Source of the DNA: Bimuria novae-zelandiae CBS 107.79
Lineage: Eukaryota; Ascomycota; Dothideomycetes; Pleosporales; Didymosphaeriaceae
Direction of reading: 5' to 3'
Length of the DNA: 64,000 bases
Assembly (NCBI GenBank): GCA_010015655.1
Contig: ML976699.1
Coordinates: 527,038 to 591,037 of the forward strand
Shown piece by piece: positions 58,806 to 64,000 of this stretch. A model generated the notes under the pieces. That model saw only the letters and a list, made by a program, of their open reading frames with translations. It did not search any database and was not told the origin of the DNA. Each line of letters starts with the position of its first letter. Within the stretch, counting starts at the first letter, position 1. The position numbers and the translations under genes were made by a program.

Positions 58806-60101
58806 TCAGCGTCGAACGCGACCGTTCCGTGTCGCTTTCGCTGCGCCTGCTTTTACTTGGCTTGCTGCAGTGGGTGCAGCGTAAGATCCCGTGACGCGTT
58901 TCTTGGGTGAAGAAGCTCCGGAACCCGTGGTGTTGGCCTTGCGCTTGCGAGTCGATGTCTGCTTGACCTCCAAGCTGCGGAGCGACTGCTCGACCTCTAT
59001 AGTGTCGTTCTGCTCGAAGGCGGTAGCATTGCTTGACTCCAGATCGGCATCGGTCATGGTCTCATCCGTGGTCTTCGCACTCCGTTTGGCCTGTGATGAC
59101 GGCGGAGTGAGTGGACGCTGTTGATCGCGAGCCACGCTTGATGAGATAGTCGATAATGTCCCGGTGGCATTGGGGGCTTTGTTCGTGTTGGCATCGCGTT
59201 GCTGCGTGACCCACGAGAGCAGGTTGGTCTCCGCCTCCTCGTCTCCTACACCCTCTCCACCCTGGTTAAGTATCTCATCTGCCATTTCGCCGGCGATATC
59301 AATACCTTCTCCTTCGCCGTTCGCCATCCGTAATGCAAATTGGAGTAATTGCTGGGGGTCCATTCCGCTGAGCGGACCGCCTGCAGAGGCAAGGCGAGAT
59401 TGCAGAGCTGCCATGATGGCAGCGGGGTCAATGCTGGCCGCTTCTTCTTCTTCGTCTTCTTCGAATTCCCCATCTTCGCCCTCAACCTCGTCCATCGCTT
59501 CTTCATCCTCCCAATCATCCTCTTCACCCGCGGCATGTGCCTCGTCGCCCGCCGACGTGAGTTCTCCCTGTGGAGACGTGCCAGTCCCTCGCTGTGTGGC
59601 TGCTGCGGAAGACTTCTTCACCCAATCCGGCACCTTATCCAGCGTCTGTCTCCAATCCTTCAGCACCGCATACGGCTCGGCATCCTCCGGTAGTGGTCTC
59701 GTTTTGGCGCCCCTATTTGACTGCGCGCGCCATACGATGGGTGCATTGCTCAGCCATGCAACATCCATCGTAGGCCTACCGTCACCATTGGTCATCCTCT
59801 GCTTCTTCGTACGGGGCCCTGCTGTATCCCTTCGCTTCCTCTTCTGCCCTATCTTTGGCTGGCCTGTCTCTCCGTTATGGGGCACAAAGTTGGCGTCGTC
59901 GTACCCCTCGTCGCCGTATTCAATGTCGTTGAAGTAGTCGAAACGGTCCCATTCCTCGAGCTTATCTTCGTCATATGCGGTCGGCGGCGGCGAGGCAACT
60001 GCGTGTTCGGCTAGGTCGTCGGCCTGCATGAACTCGTCTTCTACGTAGAGCCAGTCGTCGCCATAGTCGTCGTCGTAGTCATCACCGCCATAGTCGCTCA
60101 T
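58806..60101 (-). CDS. Acidic/basic low-complexity nuclear-type protein, conserved hypothetical
   Basis: A single exon of 431 residues starts at MSDYGGDDYDDDYGDDWLYV. That start is preferred over an upstream Met because it begins the Asp/Tyr-rich segment. The order is: acidic N-terminus (1-75), basic patch IGQKRKRRDTAGPRTKKQRM (nuclear-signal-like), and a conserved-looking core (DVAWLSNAPIVWRAQ to LDKVPDWVKKS). Then come a very acidic stretch (EEDDWEDEEAMDEVEGED), a small helical region (SIDPAAIMAALQSRL to LLQFALRM) and a Ser/Thr/Lys-rich tail ending with SPKKRV and NGRVRR. I do not recognise a catalytic domain. The composition suggests a chromatin- or RNP-associated protein, by inference only. 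Intact, although it sits between transposon-rich regions. Confidence 0.75.
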   Translation of the reverse strand: MSDYGGDDYDDDYGDDWLYVEDEFMQADDLAEHAVASPPPTAYDEDKLEEWDRFDYFNDIEYGDEGYDDANFVPHNGETGQPKIGQKRKRRDTAGPRTKKQRMTNGDGRPTMDVAWLSNAPIVWRAQSNRGAKTRPLPEDAEPYAVLKDWRQTLDKVPDWVKKSSAAATQRGTGTSPQGELTSAGDEAHAAGEEDDWEDEEAMDEVEGEDGEFEEDEEEEAASIDPAAIMAALQSRLASAGGPLSGMDPQQLLQFALRMANGEGEGIDIAGEMADEILNQGGEGVGDEEAETNLLSWVTQQRDANTNKAPNATGTLSTISSSVARDQQRPLTPPSSQAKRSAKTTDETMTDADLESSNATAFEQNDTIEVEQSLRSLEVKQTSTRKRKANTTGSGASSPKKRVTGSYAAPTAASQVKAGAAKATRNGRVRR

Positions 60102-60544
60102 GGTGATGCAACGCGCACGGGTGAGCAAAGGCTTTGTTTTCAGTGTCCTCTGGTGACGCACCCGCGGCGTGTGAGGCTCGGAATGGTCGCACTTGTCTCC
60201 TTAAAGTGCTTGTATCGTCGGCAGGTACGATCGCAGTGTTATGCAGGGGAGAAGTGCTGCGCGCAAGGGAATGCGGCGGCGAGGGTTGATGTGGAACGTA
60301 AGCACTGGCCGCCTGTTTGTGAAGGTCGACTGAAGAGGCGCCGGGGCAGAGGCGCAATAAGGAGACGCGGGCCTGGATGGGTTCTGGTTGTACGCTGTGC
60401 AATGCGACTCGAGCTGAGCAGTGGATCCGCCGCGACGCGTATCCCCGCGTTTGCGCTCTCCGCAACGACGGCGCTACCGTGCCGAGACAGTCATTGCGCA
60501 GAGACAGTCAATGCGCGCCCCAACAATGCGACCCCTCAACATTA
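60102..60544. other. Promoter region of the acidic/basic protein gene
   Basis: About 440 bp of normal composition. Near 60482-60513 a short motif (GAGACAGTCA[AT]TGCGC) is repeated in tandem. The AT-rich transposon block starts right after it. Confidence 0.45.
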
Positions 60545-61169
60545 ACGCGACGTAACTCTACTAATATAGATCTAATTAACGCTGCAATTGTATTAAATCG
60601 CTAGAACTAGGAGAAGATTTTACGTATACAGAAATTGCGAAAAGATTTGGTGTTGTACGCTCTACGTTGGCGCGCACACTCGCCAGCAAGAATCGCTAAA
60701 ACCTCAACCATCAACAAGGAGCTCCTACGGTATATATAGCATCTTACTAAGAGAGGTCTACCTCTTGCACGTTAAATAGTATAGAACTTCGCATTAATTA
60801 TTGCTAAAAATAACGTCTTCATATAATAGGTTAATTATTTTATTAAGCGCTATTATAACTCCTTAATTTTATAATAAATAATTAGGGTTAATAGTAATCG
60901 CTATAACACTAATTTAAAGGTAAGATATAAGCTTTACTTTAAGCTTTTTTATGAAAAGATTACAAAGTATATCGTAGAACTTTACTATATATATAATATA
61001 AACAAAAAAGACTTCCGCCTTAGTATTACTAGCTAATTAAAAAGAATCTTTAATAGGCCTTTATATAAGAGTTACTAAGTTAAATAAGCTATATAAAATA
61101 ATAATTAAAAAGAAATCTTGCGTATTGCATGTATATACGTTAATAAATCTATTATTATTTTATTATTAA
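60545..61169 (+). mobile_element. pogo/Fot-type transposase relic (psq helix-turn-helix), RIP-mutated
   Basis: Near 60590-60700 one frame reads ELGEDFTYTEIAKRFGVVRS, then TLARTLASKNR, a stop and NLNHQQGAPTV. This is the psq helix-turn-helix at the start of pogo/Fot transposases. After it the sequence becomes extremely AT-rich and stops occur in all frames. Ends were not found. It is interrupted or bounded on the right by the solo LTR at 61170. Confidence 0.65.
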
Positions 61170-61614
61170 TGTTACGGCTACGCCTCACAAGGTAGATGAA
61201 GACGGATGGCGGGGAACGGCGCTAGCCAAGGTTCTGACGCCTTGGCCAAGATTGTAAGCGAACACGTGACGGAACTCTGTCGCAGCGCCAACAGAGTCGG
61301 CAAGTCGGACTCTGCGACTCTGTAGGCAGAGTCACAGAGGGGAACTTAGTAACTCTGTAGGCAGAGTTACAGAGCTATAGGGCTACCTCGTATTTCTTAA
61401 GTATATAGCTACTAGTACGCTCGTTAGATAGTCTTTATCGTCAATTTCTACAATCCTTTAACCAAGGTATCACTTGCCTTCGACATCCTCGTTTGGAATC
61501 CATATCGCATGTGATCTATTAGCGATCACCTATTGACCTCTGCCTGTACTTCCATTAACTATAACCGCGCCCCCAAGGTAACCTGCCTTACGGTACCAAG
61601 GCAGGTCCGTAACA
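61170..61614. mobile_element. Solo LTR with 5-bp target duplication
   Basis: The segment starts TGTTACGG and ends CCGTAACA, perfect 8-bp inverted ends of TG..CA type. It is flanked by ATTAA on both sides (61165-61169 and 61615-61619). Length is 445 bp. It keeps near-normal GC while both flanks are AT-rich, so it inserted after the surroundings had been mutated, or escaped mutation. It includes two related direct repeats (61315-61339 and 61350-61374) and short hairpins (ACCTGCCTT..AAGGCAGGT). Confidence 0.9.
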
Positions 61615-62373
61615 ATTAACTTATTAATCTAATACTAAGAACCTATAATTAAGCTAAATATTTTTTAATACTATATAGTTTTTATTACCTTATTTCCCTT
61701 TAGCTAGTTAAATAACAAGATAGGCCTTTAATAGCTTTAATCGGTATTTAATTACTATATAAGAGAAAAAGCTAAAAAGGCTTAAGAAGTATACTAACTT
61801 CTAATTTTTAATAGTTAAAAATTTTACGTTACTATAAATTTTATTAACTACTATAACTAAAATAAAATCCTTTTAGCTATATTTTCCCTTTATTTAACGT
61901 ATAAGTTATAGCCTCTTAATATATATTTTTTAAGTTTCTTTTAACTACTTCCTTTAACGAGCTTAACGCCTATCTTTATAAAAGCTAAAAAATATTAATC
62001 GTTACTAAAAGATCCTTTTTTATACTTTTTTAAAGGGCCTAGACTGTATTAGTTACGTTATAATTAATTATTAAGGCTTTTAAGTATATAGGTATCTCGC
62101 TACTAGATCCTATATCTGGTTTTAAGTAATTTATTAGGGAGCCCTCTTTAGAGGTAAGATTATAAAAGAGCTCTATATTAGTACTTAGCGTATTAGATTA
62201 GCGTAAAATAAAGTAGCTATTACGCTCTACTATTAAAGATATTATAACTAAGGAGTCGCGTAAGCTTAGCTAGATAATTATTAAAATCTATAATCTAATA
62301 TAAGGATAGTAAACTATTTATACTTAGTTATAGTACGTACACGTAGAGACACCCTTGTCTTTGCTTGCCGCGT
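61615..62373. other. AT-rich, TpA-dense transposon relic
   Basis: About 760 bp with stops in all frames and dense TA dinucleotides, typical of RIP-degraded repeats. No ends or domains could be read. Confidence 0.6.
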
Positions 62374-63126
62374 TGTTAGCGCTGTTAGGATCTGAACATG
62401 TATGGAACGCGGAGGACCAACGGGCCTCAGTGGAAGTGACACTCGGCGGGGTCGCGTAACCGAAGTCACGTGACATACCATCTAGCCAAGATATACCATC
62501 CTGCCAAGATTGTGGAAGGTGCACCATCCATGGACGGCGCGACCATCCATCGGAATCTAGGGACGGTAACAAGAGAGATAGACGGTAAGGTTTACCCCCC
62601 CTTGTATATAAACCCACACGAATACCCTTATGGCATTCGTGTTCAATCTTTTTATCAATCTATCGTTTGGATCTGAATAAGCAACCTTGTTGATTTGATT
62701 GTGCTATACACACCTTTAATACCAACGCCCCAGTGACAAGCGCAAGCTATCACTACGACCCTCTCCTGTCCTACCAGTATTCCTGCCCGAGAACCAACCT
62801 TAGCCCCTTAGGGATTAGCTATCTCTTCGGGATCTTAACAAGCGCTTACGAAGTCATGTGACTGCTCGCCAGCGAGCAGTCTAGGACTTGTATATAGGAA
62901 CGTTAAAGATAGACCTTCCACCTTCGTGTTTAACCTTATTTATTAATCTATTATTTGGATTATACTTAAATATTATTAATTTATTTATAACCGCGTATTA
63001 TTTTTCATATTAATATCTTATTAATAAGCGCAAGCTATTAATAGTCCCTTTTTTACCTTATTAGTACTCTTGCCTAAGAACTAACTTTAGTCCTAACGAA
63101 ACTAGCTACCCCTTAGGAACTTAACA
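62374..63126. mobile_element. Older RIP-mutated LTR, split by a younger solo LTR
   Basis: The right part (62846-63126) aligns with the inserted LTR at 62383-62840. Examples: TATCAATCTATCGTTTGG in the insert corresponds to TATTAATCTATTATTTGG here, GACAAGCGCAAGCTATCAC to AATAAGCGCAAGCTATTAA, and both end in CTTAACA. Nearly all differences are C-to-T or G-to-A. A 9-bp left part (TGTTAGCGC, 62374-62382) may be its start; this boundary is less certain. Confidence 0.65.
62383..62840. mobile_element. Solo LTR (copia-like ends) with AGCGC target duplication
   Basis: Starts TGTTAGGATC, ends GATCTTAACA (9 of 10 inverted match), and is flanked by AGCGC on both sides (62378-62382 and 62841-62845). The 458-bp segment has normal base composition. 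A TATATAAA-type promoter motif lies near 62605-62612. No internal retrotransposon sequence remains, so it is a solo LTR formed by recombination. Confidence 0.88.
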
Positions 63127-64000
63127 TTTTAAACACCCTTAATATAAGTACTATATAAACCCCTATCTTTTTATACCTTCTAATAGCACTAGCGTCCTAC
63201 TAATAAAGAATAGTAAAAATAAGGCGTATAAACCTAATTTATATAATAGTAATTATAAGCTTCTTAATAATAGCTACTATAGTTAGACATATACTTCTTT
63301 AACTAGGATAATAACTTTAAGGATAAGAAGAAAGTTATCTTTATAGTAATATATATATAAGGACTAGCTAAAGAATAAATCTACCTATATCTAGTTAAAT
63401 AGATAGACATAGACCACGAAGACTAAAATAAAGACTACATAAATAGCCACGCTAACGTAGTTACCATTATTAAGAACTACCTTAACTTTAAGAAGTGTCT
63501 TAAATAACTATGTATAATTATTTATAAAATCGCTATAGCTAAATAAGATACTTAAATAATTAAATAATAATAATTTATAGCTAAATATGTAGCTAAGTTC
63601 CGTAAATACGCTATATAGCTTAAATAAGAAGAGGAGTCTCTTAAAACTATATATAAATAAGAACTTAAGTATACGGTACGAAAAGAAGTCTTACGTAATA
63701 GTATAAAAATTAAAACCCTTAATAAACTGTATAAGGAATTAATTAGAATTAATAGAGAATAGTTCGCGCTATAAAAGGATTTTCGTAGAAACCTAAGAAA
63801 CGCTAGCTTTAAAAAACCCATACTTATAGTTTATAGAGTACTAAAGGTACCTTAAGAATAGTGACGTAACTCCTACCATTATTAGCTAATAAAAGAATCT
63901 AATTTAATAATTTAGAAAAGGGAATTGAGAAGGTTCTAGGCCCTTAAAAGCTTAATAATAACTATATATAACTCTTAAATAGAACTTGCCTGCTAAGAAC
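63127..64000. other. AT-rich relic, possibly internal retrotransposon sequence
   Basis: Sequence following the older LTR is extremely AT-rich and TpA-dense to the window end, with stops in all frames. It may be the degraded internal part of the element that carried that LTR. No motif (primer-binding site, zinc knuckle, protease, reverse transcriptase) is readable. Confidence 0.5.

Noticed and set aside
59164..59937. 257-codon plus-strand Ser-rich frame
   Set aside because: It is antisense to the coherent acidic/basic protein on the minus strand; the Ser runs mirror the GAA/GAG codons of the real gene.
63552..63821. 89-codon hydrophobic minus-strand frame near the window end
   Set aside because: A product of AT-rich RIP-degraded sequence (Leu/Ile/Tyr/Ser codons); no membrane-protein family match.

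Overview
The window looks like part of the nuclear genome of a filamentous ascomycete, most likely a Dothideomycete-type mould. Genes carry short GT..AG introns (about 45-80 bp) with CTAAC/CTGAC-like branch sites. The protein families are typical of Pezizomycotina: an UNC93-like transporter, a fungal rhodopsin-type membrane protein, a HeLo-like/NACHT/ankyrin NLR, an ALKBH1-type dioxygenase, an SRR1-like protein and a Q/P-rich developmental-type regulator. Transposon relics are flooded with TpA in the style of repeat-induced point mutation (RIP). No rRNA, tRNA or CRISPR array was seen.

Layout. 1.4-4.8 kb (+) and 17.0-14.0 kb (-) hold two diverged copies of one unrecognised two-gene module, in inverted orientation. 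Its first gene is a helical-looking protein with three repeats sharing an LLPxMRR...WWxxW signature. Its second gene is a coiled-coil protein with a conserved C-terminal tail. Both copies carry in-frame stops, and one also carries a frameshift. Between them lie an intact secreted GH43 glycosidase, a RIP-destroyed Tc1/mariner-type element with 70-bp inverted repeats and TA target sites (7304-9192), an F-box gene and a broken DUF1446 gene. A pogo/Fot1-like DDE transposase (18.1-19.8 kb) precedes an NLR gene (20.4-24.0 kb). Its ankyrin repeats are almost identical and are interrupted by an N-gap.

25-40 kb is a conventional gene-rich stretch: a 7-TM fungal rhodopsin-like protein, a phosphoinositide phospholipase C diverging from a phenylalanine ammonia-lyase, a BTB protein, a Thr/Ser-rich protein, an UNC93-like MFS transporter, an ALKBH1-like dioxygenase and an SRR1-like protein. 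At 41.5-43.5 kb sits a decaying coiled-coil/zinc-knuckle gene with about nine CCHC motifs. A 7.7-kb stretch without recognisable genes follows, then a five-exon Q/P-rich regulator gene (51.2-54.7 kb) whose 676-bp first intron contains (CAG)13.

From 56 kb the window becomes transposon-rich. It has a second Tc1/mariner element (56093-57834) whose middle is RIP-mutated but whose ends are not, one intact gene for an acidic/basic protein (58.8-60.1 kb), and then a layered AT-rich block to the end. That block contains a pogo relic, a solo LTR with perfect 5-bp target duplication (61170-61614), and a second solo LTR (62383-62840) nested in an older RIP-mutated LTR.

The intact genes (GH43, F-box, PLC, PAL, BTB, UNC93, ALKBH1, SRR1, regulator) have consistent multi-exon frames with no lesions. 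The stops and frameshifts in the duplicated module, the DUF1446 gene and the zinc-knuckle gene therefore look like real decay rather than poor sequence. Several of these stops are CAA/CAG to TAA/TAG changes, the type expected from C-to-T mutation in CpA context.
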